DNA from: Mansonella perstans
Lineage: Eukaryota; Nematoda; Chromadorea; Rhabditida; Onchocercidae
NCBI GenBank assembly: GCA_037074765.1
Contig: JBAMDO010000066.1
Coordinates: 372,001 to 436,000, forward strand
Reading direction: 5' to 3'
Length of the DNA: 64,000 nt
Position numbers and translations under genes: made by a program. Within the stretch, counting starts at the first letter, position 1. Every line of letters begins with the position of its first letter. Of this stretch, positions 28,130 through 39,599 are shown piece by piece. The notes under the pieces were generated by a model. That model did not search any database and had not been told where the DNA came from. It was given only the letters and a program-made list of their open reading frames with translations.

Positions 28130-28450
28130 CGTGGTACCTGTCCGGATTTCCCACATATCACGCTAAGCAATATACCTTTGCCGTAGTCAAGTCATATCAT
28201 CCCCCCACGTAATAATCGCAAACATTTGGCAGACGGTTAGTTTGAAACATGCCAAACGTGACACCCGCCATTCTCAAAAACGTGTTCACAGAAAGGGAGA
28301 ACTTTTAACGGGTTAAATCCCGTGATGCATTAAATCAAGGCTGTGGCCCGCGAGAAATCCGGCTGCTCGGATACCACTTATTCGCTTATTTATACTTCGC
28401 GATGGCGCTTTGTCATTATTTGTTTGAATTACCTGTCGTAAATAGCGCAA
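28130..28450. promoter_or_regulatory. CpG-rich patch, candidate promoter region
   Basis: CG dinucleotides are far denser here than in the flanks (for example CCCGCGAG, TTCGCGATGGCGC, AACGGGTTAAATCCCGT). It lies about 0.5-0.8 kb upstream of gene B's start and may be its promoter, or an unrecognised non-coding RNA gene. Base composition is the only evidence. Confidence 0.35.
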
Positions 28451-28576
28451 AAGATGTAGAAGTTACGTTTAAAATAAAAAGCCTTCCAATGCAGATAAAT
28501 TCGACATGAAAATCGATCACTTCGTCACGTGCGAGTGGTTACGAATTAAGGGAACAGGATGAAATTTTATATCCTA

Positions 28577-28684
28577 ATCATTTTGTTTACCTTTCAGAAA
28601 ATTTTTCTTTTATTCATTTGTTTACCTTCCGGAAAGTTTTTTTTTATTCATTTGTTTACCTTCCGGAAAATTTTTTTTTTATAG
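28577..28684. repeat. Three tandem ~34-bp units with forkhead-like and ETS-like sites
   Basis: TTTGTTTACC occurs at 28582, 28617 and 28651 (spacing 35 and 34). In units 2 and 3 it is followed at once by the palindrome TTCCGGAA (28627 and 28661); unit 1 has TTTCAGAA instead. Poly-T spacers fill the rest. TTGTTTAC is the classic forkhead/DAF-16-type core and CCGGAA an ETS core; binding is not shown. Confidence 0.75.
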
Positions 28685-30811
28685 GTTACAAACATATCAA
28701 GTATGGTGATTTATTTAACAGAAGAATATTTAGGAGAGTGTTCACATTTTGGTTTGCTTTTCAGGCTACTTATTACAATTAATCTTATTGAAGTGATCCA
28801 TTTAGCCATTACTATTGCAATGAGTTTATGCATTTCTCTTATTTATCAATGTTTCTACACTGATTCCTTTTTTTTCCGATCCATTTTTTTTTATCGATTT
28901 TTTAATCGTTCGTTCGATTGAATTCGATCAATTTTTTTTTAAGTTATCCGAGCACTTTTTTTCTTTTTCTATTCTGCCAATTAAATTTCTTAATCTAATA
29001 TTTGGTATCTTTTGTAAAGTGTATATTTCAAAAATGAGTTACATTACTAAAAATACTGTCTTTTTGTCAATTTTATTGTCTATTTTCACATTATTTTCTT
29101 TATTTTTATTCCATTATTTATTTGTAGTTCGATTGTCACTGTAATTTTAGTATATAATACGATATTAAATATTTCTTTTGTTTTTTTTTTTTCTGAGCTC
29201 TTCTTTGTTGTCTCATTCTCTTTCTTCTTTCTCATCTTTTTTCCTTTGTTGGAAAAGTTGTTTGTTGTTCTGCTCAACAATCTAATTTGAATTACTATTT
29301 TTTTTTTCAAATTAAAAATAATGGAAGGAATTTTTGACATTACTTTGAATAATAATACTAGTTTAACGTTTTTAAATGAACAAGGGATCATATGTACATC
29401 AATTTTTTTTTTCCTTTAATTTTCTCGGAAAAAGCTAACAATATCAATTTGTTGCTCTTTTATCCTTAAATATCACACCAGATGCTTGTTATTTTCCAAA
29501 TTTTAGCTCTTGCATTTAATTTATGATAAATTAATTTATAGCTATTCATATTGTAATTTCTGCTTTGAAATATAATTTATAGTAATATTTTATGGTAATA
29601 CTTAAATTAAATTAGTATGCAATAAGTATTTTGTCATCTGCTTGCAAAATTTAGCAATGGATGTGTTCGTGCCTTTTGCAAATAAGCAACTTAAATTAAT
29701 TTCGAAATTTTTTGAAGTTTTTGAACTTTCCCTTTTTTATTTCATACTGGAGAATCTATAATGGTCGAAACATAAAGATGTAGTTCATTCTTCCACGTTG
29801 AAATTACAGTATGACTTGAATTGGAAAGATATAATTTATACTAAATTGAAAAAGGGAAAAATGAAATCACTAGAAAGTTCGCAATAAATGCAAACAAAAA
29901 AGCAGATGCTAAATAGAGAGAGAGAGAGAGATATGAATAAAATTGTCAGTATAGTTGAAATAATGAACAGGTAGTCGTATCCTAACAATTATCTTTTTCA
30001 ATTATGTCGTGTAAAATTATATCTTTTTTTGAAAATATGAAGTAAATATGCTGGAGGTTTTTAATTGCCAGAGAATGCATGCTAGAAAATATTTGAAATA
30101 GTCTAATGCGAAATATATAATCAATTAATAATGGAACAGTTGAAATAAAGCAGATTTCGAATGCTCTATTTTAAGACCTGATTGAATTTAATTAAAATTA
30201 ATGCTAGACATTTAATTTTTATTAATCTTATAGCAGCAATGCTTTCAGAATTTTCTGTCATATTATTGTGAAAAATTTATTGAGATGAAATAAATTAAAA
30301 ATACTTCCATCAATCAAGCAATATAAAATGAAATTAATTCAATCATTCATATTACAACAATCAGATATAATTAAGTTATATCCTATGTACCGTATCAGAG
30401 AAAAAGGCTTATATGTGGAAAAATTTTTTTACGTCCGAAGCAATTTTGTGACTAAATTGGAAATGAAATATTGAAATTAAATAATGTTATGCTCGATAAC
30501 ACTTTTGCAAAAAAAAGAGAGGCAATATATACTAATTATAAGAAAATAAGCTATACTAACATAAAAATTGATATGCTAAAAAAAATAAGATTAATATAAT
30601 AAGTAAAATTATCACAGTAAAATTATATGATAGGTTATTGTAATAAGACTATTACAATAAACTTGGACTGTAAATAAACGGTGGGAAAAAAATACAATTA
30701 AAAAATGCGGCCAATGAAATTTTCAGAATTATTTTCAAATTTTATGATTTGTATTTTATGCAAAAACTAAAATAAAAAAAGCCAAGAATTTTTTTCACTA
30801 AGAATGAAATT
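28685..30811. other. T-rich intergenic region
   Basis: About 2.1 kb upstream of the MSP-domain gene. The first ~800 bases are strongly T-biased on the plus strand, with many runs of 8-10 T. An AG microsatellite lies near 29913-29931. An open stretch at 28703-28921 (hydrophobic, 72 codons) has no family match. Confidence 0.5.
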
Positions 30812-30874
30812 ATGCAAAAACAAAAAGCAAAAAGAAAAAAGAGAAAAATTGGAAAAAATTTATTAATTGAAAAA

Positions 30875-31881
30875 ATGTTAACAGTTCAACCACGTGCCGT
30901 ACAAATTCCTGCATCCGGCAGTACTTGTGTACATAAACTTGTTAATACAGGTGCAGGACGTCTAGCATTTAAAATTAAATCTACCAATAATACCGATTAT
31001 CGTTTTAAGCCTGTTTATGGTTTTATTCCACCACAAAGTTTACATCCGATTGTGATACAAAAATCACCTGGTGATGTAAGGGACGATACTTTCGTTGTAC
31101 AATATGCTGAGGTCACTGTTGTTTTATTCTCTCTTTATTTCTTTTCAAAATTGTAATTTATTGATTATTTATTACTATTATTATTATTTCTTCCTTTTTT
31201 CCTTACAACTTTAACAAGAAAAAAAACTTATTGTTGTTACATAAATAAACAAATACATTCAAAAATTCACAGTAATATTACACTAATTATTTACTTTTAT
31301 TAATGCAAATAAAATATTTATTTACATTACATATTTTGTCTATTTATGCTTGCATCTCTTAGCAATGTTTTCTTATAATTTCTTTCGATATATTCAGTTA
31401 TTAGTAATATTTTTTTATTAAAGTTAAGAAGGAAATTATCATCTTTTAAATATTTCATTCCGTTTTAATTGAAATTTTCAAGTCTTACTTTTTTGTTAAC
31501 GATATTTTTTTGAACAAAATTTCGAAAGTATTAAAATTTTAAATAAAAAGATCTGTCACATAAATGAAATGTTAAAAAGAAAATCAATAATCAGAAATTT
31601 TGAGATTTTCAACAACTAAACAAGTTAATAACTTTAATACACTTAATAGTAAATAATAGTATATATTGCGCCATATAGTTTATCATGAAATTCGCAAATT
31701 TAGGTAACAAATGATTGTACCGATCCGCAAGCACCATTTAAAATCGATGCAATACAGGGTGAGATAATTATATATGCGCATTCGGTGTAAGAAAAAAAAA
31801 GTTTCATTTAAGTATTTGTCGTATTGCTCTATCACATTTTATTTATAATGAACAGCTCGTAAAAAGACTACGGCTATGTAA
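30875..31881 (+). CDS. Small MSP-domain protein, SSP (sperm-specific) type
   Basis: Three exons: 30875-31111, 31704-31758 and 31856-31881, giving 105 aa, close to the usual ~110 aa of the nematode SSP class. The protein is a single immunoglobulin-like MSP domain: LTVQPRAVQIPASG, HKLVNTGAGRLAFKIKSTN, YRFKPVYGFIPPQS, then after the first intron DCTDPQAPF. MSP-domain proteins act in nematode sperm, either in motility filaments or as small SSP variants; expression here would be expected in the male germline (inference). An ATG at 30812 is in frame and would add 21 very basic residues, but the later ATG gives the family's normal N-terminus. The last exon adds only a short basic tail and is the least certain. 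Confidence 0.8.
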
Positions 31882-32775
31882 AATTATGCTGCTGAAAAAC
31901 AGAAATAAAATAAATTATTCGAAATTTTAAAATTCAACGTTATCTGAATTGAGAAAAAAGGAATTCAAGTACTTGATCCTATTGATCGAATCTGATACAA
32001 AATCATGATGATAATGAATGGAATTATTGAATGCATTTCAATTCAGTGCTATTTAAAATCCAAAAAATAATTTGAGAATTCTTCAATTACATATTGATTT
32101 GAAAAACAAAAGTGACATGAACAAACAGGAAACATCAGAGAACGAGTTTCTTGATTCAGTATTAGAAGAGTGTGGTTGTTCAATTAAATAATTCAATGAA
32201 AATATGGTAAAGTGTTCACTGTTTTTTTCATTATTCACTGATATAACTTTCTACCACAAAGCATAAAGAATGCTTAGCGATATTTAGCACTGAAAAAAAT
32301 CTTAAGAAAGAGGAGGAATGAACAAAAAAATGCATTATTCCGAGATGAAAGAATTCACTATATTTTTAACAATTCCTCTCATCAAATTTTGATTTCAATA
32401 GTTCGGAGATAAAGCCTGAAATATGACCTGGATTTCCATCCGCTAAATTATGTCATTTTTATAAATATCTCTACCTTGATTCATATATCAATGAAAAAAT
32501 GAAATACATTTTCTTCACCTAACTTAAAATTATATGTCAGATCAACGACGTAAATCAAACGTAACCAGCAATGTGTTTTTTACTTTTTCATGCAAATTTA
32601 TGACAACTGCTTTCTTCATTAGATTAACGAAGCAAAAATCTTTCAAATTCTTTGCACAAACAATATCAATGCCGACATCGAAAGATACTCAAAACAAGCA
32701 TTCAAATACCATACAAAATCACAATGTATATGATTTCAAAATATATACAAAAAACCAACCAAAGTAGAATATGCT
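31882..32775. other. Convergent 3' spacer, no gene seen
   Basis: It lies between the plus-strand MSP-domain gene and the minus-strand AGGF1-type gene. An open frame at 32534-32767 has no recognisable features. Confidence 0.5.
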
Positions 32776-35700
32776 TCACGTTGCATCACTCTGATCATCA
32801 TCTGCAGCAAAAATTTTAGCTTTTTGAAAACGTTGCCTTGTAATTTCCAGGAAATGTTGTCTTTTATCTTGCTTTCCTAACACTTCAAATTTGATTTCAT
32901 TTTTAAGTCCAAGCCCAGCACGGTTAAGATGGACTTCACCAATAACCTGGAATTCGAAGGGAAATATGATCTATAGTTTACATTTTATAAATCAGAAATA
33001 CAGTTAGTTTAAGAAAAACGAATTTCGCAAATTTTTGTTCAAAGTTCACTGAAAACCAAAGATTTCAAACTTTTCAAGAAGAATAAAAACAATAGCTTAC
33101 TGGCTCTGTTATCCCATCTTCCCTTCGTCCCAAACCAGCACCTTGCTTCCAACCCATCCGTTGAAGCATTCCATATCCCCGATTACTTTCATTCAACATT
33201 TTTGGTGATGACGAAATTATGTCTGTCGATGCAACAACCATTTCTAAAATTTCTGTTAAAGTCAATATTAAATAAAAAAAACAAACTTGTTAAAAAAAAA
33301 AAACAAAAAAACAAACTTTTTGTTAAACTGAGAGTGAAATATGTCCTGCGATTGAAAAATATTATTAAGATTTTCGTTTGTTACTATTACATGAGACTTA
33401 CCTGGCAAAGGTTTTGCCAAACAATTTGCATAAATTGATTTATCCTTATTTTCAGCAACGCTGTCTAACAAATTTCGTTCTTTCTTTTGATATTTACATT
33501 TGTAATGCTCGTATCCATCCTGCAAAAAAATATTGAATTTTAGTCATAAATTTTCAGAAGTATGAACAAAACACCGAATGCAGAAAGACGTTTATAAAAT
33601 ACAACGTAATACAACTACACCGGTTTTAAATATGAATTAAAAGCAACATTCTCTTTATTCATGAGCTTTCCTAAAAATGAAAACAAACTGAATAAAAAAA
33701 GAATAAAAAAGATTTCTAGGAAAGTAAAAAAACTATAAAAAAATTAAAATAACTTAAAAGAACTTACATCAAAAATACCATACTGTTTCTTCATAATTCG
33801 TAAATTTCTCCGCCTTAATGTCTCTTTTGATACCTTTCCAACTGGAGTATAATCATTAGGTTCTGATGACTGGTCATTCCTTAATAAACCAGGCTCGCAT
33901 AAACCGCATGTATTCGTTCCTATAGTGATCAAAAACTCTAGCGAAATATGAAAGCAATATGAGAAACTTATAATGAATCAAAAATTAGGGTTATTTCGCT
34001 TTCGCAGATTTCAAAATTTTAAGCACTTTACAACTATCAGCAATTCCTGAATAGCTATGATTTTCCATTCCCGCAATAACAGAATATCATAATATTTGCC
34101 ATAGTTATTTATGGAGAGATTATAATAGAATTAGGAATTGCTGATAGAAGACAGAAGCTTACACAAGATGTAAGATTATACTGCAGACAGAAGCTTACAA
34201 CATATCTCTTTGCTTACTGTTACCGTAAAATTTAAAAGCAAAGCACAGTTCCATGTGGATAAATCCTAGCAATCAAATTCATATTCTCAGTCGTTTAAAA
34301 AATTATGCGAATTCATTAACTGCCTGCATTAAAACACTCAGCAAAAGAATCTAAGAAACTATCTACCTCTTAATTGCCAGGTCTCACGACAAACGCAATC
34401 CGTTTTGCTCAGTTTGAATTGTAAAATAATAGTAAATCTTTTAGGAAAGTTTAGAATCATCAATGTAATACTATTACATACATCACGAATTTATCACGCA
34501 ACTGACTGAAGAATGTATCATATATGCTGACTCAACAAGTTCACTAATAGCTTAAGCACTTTCTTATGGAAAATATTCCAATACCATAAGAACAAATTTT
34601 ATACCGTAATGGATATGAGCCAAAAACTCTTGTTGTCCAAATTGCCATTCATCGCCATGATTTACAACTGCTACTTCATCCATATTAACCCTTACTTTGT
34701 TGCGGAAAACCTCGGACTCTTTACTGTTGACTGTCACGAAAAATCTTTGCTCCTTTTCGTTGTAACTGATAACAGCAACACACTGCAATAATACTTCAGG
34801 ACTATTGAATCAAAAAAAAGGATTATTTCTAACAACAAAAGGATCTATATATCAAAGAAGATATATCTCGCGATAACCAAAAACAAAAATTATTTTCAAC
34901 CAAAAACATCATACAAATCACCGTCTGAGGCTGCACTAATGCTATAAATCAATCTGATATTTACTCAGCTTCAACTGTATTCTTATAATATTGTTTCAAT
35001 TCAATTTATTCCAATTCATCTAATCCCTGCTAGAGAGAAAAATCGTAATTTATGATAAAGGAATGCATTGTTTTTCATGTAAGTGACTAATCTACCCTGC
35101 TAGCGATCTTGTCTAATTCTAAGTGAAAACTTCAACGACTTCCGTCCGTAGACTTCCTCAACGAATTTATTGAAAATATCCCAAAAACTGATTGAAAAAA
35201 ATCACTTCACTCGTTGAAAACTGCTTCGGAGATAACCGAATCTCACAATCGGGAACAGTCCCAATTCTAGCACCAGTAATTGTAATTATATGCAACGTCC
35301 CACTCATTTTTTCAATAATACGAATACATGGAGCATAATTCATTCTTTCTCCTGCAAAAAATAAAAGTAAATCAGCACAAAAAAAAATAAAAAGAAAAAA
35401 AAATAAAAAAAATTAGACGAAGTGAAAGAAAATCTCTGTTATCCCATCACTTGAGTTTCCAAAATAATGTGTCAGCATCAAGCAGCATCATGTCATACGC
35501 TACAAATTTTAAATTTATGAAAGATAAATCATCAATGCAGCAATGTACATAGGAATGACTATTGCATAAATAAAAATGTTTAATAAAGAATGTAAACACA
35601 GCCCTCAAGGAAGGAATGGAGAAGGAAATTAGGGGAAATATTAATTTATTGATTTACTATATGATTCCTATTAAAATATGAGAAAAATGCACCCTGAATA

Positions 35701-37289
35701 TAATCACTTATTTCATCATCCGATACATCAAAGCTAAGACTGTCGCTATCAAACATCTCTAAAACAACCTTCAGTAACGAATTCAAGCACTCGAAGACGT
35801 CTACTTCATTCTGCGTCATACCTGCAGCGAATGATTCGCCTGAAAATTATCCAAGCTGAAAACGAGAGCTCAATCAAACAGAAGACAACAAAATAAAATA
35901 GGACTCGTTTTGGAATCTATATTACTCGATGAAAATAACAGCACCATGCTGTAATTTCAGCTCGACAAAATCATAATTGATTTTTCCTCTAGGGGAAGAA
36001 ACTGTGAATCAAAAAAAATATTTTTACATGTCACGAAAAACTGAACTGTTATTTCTTGATGCATATAAAAGTTATAAAGCATCTAATAAAAATATACCTA
36101 ACAATGCTACTGCTTTCCGTTCGGCCAATTTATCTGTCCAGATATGTTCACAGGGAATTCTTGTGTAATATACGTAACTATCTGTTTGGCTGTCATAATA
36201 ATAATAACAGTTTGTCGATGGATGATAGAATAACGCAGTATTCTGAAATCCAATTGTATGTTTAAGAGCTTAAATTCACAAAAATTAATGTAATAATGTC
36301 ATTGCAGTGATGAAAATTATTCTAACTATGAGGATAAGGGAAACATTGTTTATACAGTCTAATTTATAAGCAAATAAAGATAGCGAGAACAATACAGTCA
36401 CCGTAATTATAATGAATCTTATTTTGTAATCATAACAAGAATAGCAATATAAATTCCGGATTATGGTTGTGAATCTGACTGCAAAAACTGATGCAAACGT
36501 AGCAATAAATACAATGACCAAGACAACAGAATAAGATAATCATATGGACAGTCACTAGACACATGCTCCAAAACTTCAAAATATAGCCTTGTGGCTCCAA
36601 AGAATGTTTTTATTATAAATTAGTATGAGGACAAAGAAAACAAAATGTCGACAAAAAGCCTAATTTTGTAAAATTAAAAAATGAAAAAAAGAACGGATAA
36701 GAGAATCCTCTTACTTGATCATAATAATAGCCCGTCACAGGATTATAATACAGTTGATATTCTTCATGGAATTCAAAACCTTGAAGATATTTATCACGAA
36801 AGAATGCATTAGCGGTTTGTCGCAATACATCTGCGATTGATAAATTATCCTAGAAATGAACATAGTTAATAAATAAGCATGAAATAGCTGAAAGATCAAG
36901 TAGTATTTCACTGAAAAATAAAATGATTTCGGATTTTCTACAGTGTCTCTGAAGAGAGCTGAGAAACATTGTAATCGTAATCATACAGTGCTCCAATTTT
37001 TAAATTTATTGCTAAACAGTAACATTGAAGTCTAATACTATAGTTGAAAGTTTTGAGAATTGGAAGCTCGAGAATTCAATACTAAACAATAACTTCAACG
37101 TGCCAAACATACCAATCCTATTTTTAATTTTGAATAACGGAAAAATCAAATATCATTAAGTGATTATTCAGAAATGCAAAAATAAAAATAACTAACTTGC
37201 TTGGCATCAGCTTCAATGATAGCATTGGAAGTATTTGGTTGCATTGTATCACTGATATCATCACATATTCCCATCATTGTATCATCCAT
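32776..37289 (-). CDS. AGGF1-type protein: OCRE, FHA and G-patch domains, 479 aa
   Basis: Exons: 37197-37289, 36715-36849, 36098-36242, 35693-35839, 35222-35351, 34605-34801, 33768-33919, 33402-33519, 33101-33252, 32776-32946; 480 codons with stop, all phases consistent. Domains in order: an OCRE-like aromatic repeat (EYQLYYNPVTGYYYDQ, then TALFYHPSTNCYYYYD, about residues 55-95); a linker; an FHA region starting YAPCIRIIEK with a diverged phosphopeptide loop (GARIGTVPDCEIRL); CGLCEPGLLR, as in AGGF1; a Lys/Arg helix (KETLRRRNLRIMKKQYG); a G-patch (GYGMLQRMGWKQGAGLGRREDG, about 385-410); and an Arg/Lys helical tail. Vertebrate AGGF1 has this same order. OCRE plus G-patch proteins work in pre-mRNA splicing, G-patches binding DEAH helicases; a nuclear splicing role is likely. 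The FHA loop lacks an obvious GR..S.N motif, so phosphopeptide binding is uncertain. Confidence 0.92.
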
Positions 37290-39599
37290 TGTAATGCTTT
37301 ATCTGCAAAAATTTTCAACATTAAAAAGTTTTTTTTAAGAAATCGATTAAATTTCGAGCAAAAATTAAATCTGAAATTAAATGCAAATTAAATATTCCCT
37401 CGTTATTAATTCAATACTAAGTAATTAAATTGAAAATTAATGACTTAGACTTATTCTCTTCCACAACTAATGCAAATAAAATATGAAATATATCAGACAA
37501 AAATAAAAATCAATCAAAAAATTGAAATGAAAAACTGACCGATTGAACCGTCCGTTAAATACTGTCTCTGTCCTTTAGAATCTATTTAGTCCACCTGTAT
37601 TAAAAGACTGACTCCTATCAGTTGCACGTAGGTTATTGGTCAAATTTACTCACTGCATTGAAATGAAAACAAGTAATTGATATTCTGAACAATTTTGGAA
37701 AATTTTTGAAAATTTTGACACACTAAGCCCGATGCGGGGCTCGAACCCGCGACAGCCAGATTAAGAGTCTGGTGCTCTACCGACTGAGCTAACCGGGCAT
37801 ATAACTGTTAGTGATTATCGAATATTAGAAAGAACATTTAATAATTATTTACGAAGTAAAAATTTTACTGAATAATTAATTTAATTATTGAACATTAAAC
37901 AATTAAATATTGGCTTGCAATAAAATTTAATTCTTTAAATGATTTGTTAGCATCTGTGGAAGAATAATTTATTTAAAAATAAAGCAAATTCACTTATATG
38001 CGAAATAATTAATTTATTTACTAAATGATCAATCGGAAATGGCTTGTCCATGTAACTATTGTTAACTTGAATTAATTATCGTCCTATAAACCTGTTTGTT
38101 TCTGAAGCAAATAATTTAATATTTATTTTGCCACCTAATAGTTTATTTACATAAATACTTATTAACTTTGTAAATTATATTTAACAGATTAATTAATTTC
38201 TAATTTTATTAAAAGAACTTGTATTCAAATTTTTCATACTTTTTATATCACCTCAGATATGTATTTCCGTGTCATATTTGATCATAATTATTTTACCTCT
38301 TCAAAAGTAAGGACGGAAAATACACACAGAAAAGTTCCGGAAATGTTGTGTGCCTAAAATTACAAGAATTCTACAACTTTATAATTTTTGAATAAACTAA
38401 TTGATTATATTGTCTAACTTATCTACAATTCTAAAAACATAGTTTCTTATTTCTATAAGTCTTCGATAAATCATTGGTAACATGCCATTATCATCTACCA
38501 TTTCCATTTTGCAACTTGATGTGATTCTTTCGATCTTCCCAGAAAACCTATATCAATCTGTTTGAAGAGCCGAACTAATCTTTTGCAGAACTCTAAATCG
38601 TAAGTCTCCCGCATTTATCACATATGAATTTCGATCTTACTATAAAAGGACTCAGTCATGACATCAGTTTGAATTCATCATTTTTGTATGAACTTTTCAA
38701 CCTAAAAGTTACTTCTCCAAGTACTCCCTAATCTATACAAGGACTCCCAACTCCATCTCCATCATTTGTCTCTATTGTTAATTATCCAAATAAATATGCG
38801 ACCCTCAGAATCTCTTCCAAAGCAAGCTGGACAACCATTTTTTTTCTTATTGCAAATTAATATACTTTCCCGATACATATTGCAAAAATCTATAACAAAT
38901 CATTTTTTTATTTAGCAGCAAATTTATACGATTACGAACATTTTTAAATCAGTAAAATAACATTAAGATGATAATATCGAATTAGTAAATGGTGTAAAGA
39001 ATATTACCTGAAATGCTATTTTGATACAACTATTAACATTTAATCGTGAGTAATGAAAAATATAAGTTAAGAAGTACTAAAAATATTAGTACTAAAATTA
39101 GTACTAAAAAAACAAAATACATCAAAATAAATTTCTAGCTTTGCTAAATGGTAAATAAAGCTGAAAAAAAGACAAGAAATGATTGACAAGACTAAAAGGA
39201 AATAAACAAAACAAACGAAACAAAATAAATAAATGAAAATTTGTGCAAGAAACATTTTAAGTCTAATGAAAATCAGTGTATAGGCTGTCTTTGACAAGCT
39301 AATTAAAAATTACATGCAAATTTTGCAAAGTTTGACAAAGTTTATGAAATTAAAATCATTTGGGAATTTGACATACGCACAATACATGTGGAAAGTATCC
39401 ATTAGATGGCGGAAGAACAGAGCGTAAAATCGTAAGGCAATAGAATTTTTTCAGTACAAATTATAGCACTGGTTAAAACATATGAAAATTCCAAAGGAAA
39501 ATCGTTTTGAAAGAAAATCGTTGACTGATTAAGTATTCTATGAAATACAAAATAAAAAATGAGAAAAAGAAGGAAACAATGAGTCGAATATACTTTAAA
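37290..39599. other. Intergenic region holding the tRNA, otherwise no gene
   Basis: Sequence between the AGGF1-type gene and the sHSP gene, interrupted only by tRNA-Lys. About 38230-38840 is less AT-rich and C-biased on the plus strand but broken by stops on both strands; it could be an old decayed element. Nothing can be named. Confidence 0.45.
37727..37798 (-). tRNA. tRNA-Lys (anticodon CTT)
   Basis: The 72-nt minus-strand sequence folds into a full cloverleaf: a 7-bp acceptor stem GCCCGGT/ATCGGGC with one G-T pair, D arm GCTC...GAGC, anticodon stem CCAGA/TCTGG with loop CTCTTAA, and T stem GCGGG/CCCGC with loop TTCGAGC. The internal A box (TAGCTCAGTCGG) and B box (GGTTCGAGCCC) are both intact. 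There is no intron and CCA is not encoded. It lies about 440 bp upstream of the AGGF1-type gene. Confidence 0.97.

Noticed and set aside
28703..28921. 72-codon hydrophobic plus-strand frame after the triple repeat
   Set aside because: Composition follows the T-rich DNA (Phe/Ile/Leu), with no family match and no splice or start context.
30810..31160. CRISPR, prokaryotic operon or phage features
   Set aside because: None seen anywhere; introns, tRNA and MSP/RdRP genes make the window clearly metazoan.
32534..32767. 77-codon plus-strand frame
   Set aside because: No motif; it sits in the convergent 3' spacer next to the AGGF1-type gene and looks like chance.
38230..38840. C-biased stretch that might be a decayed retroelement ORF
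   Set aside because: Multiple stops in every frame and no recognisable reverse transcriptase, protease or integrase motif.
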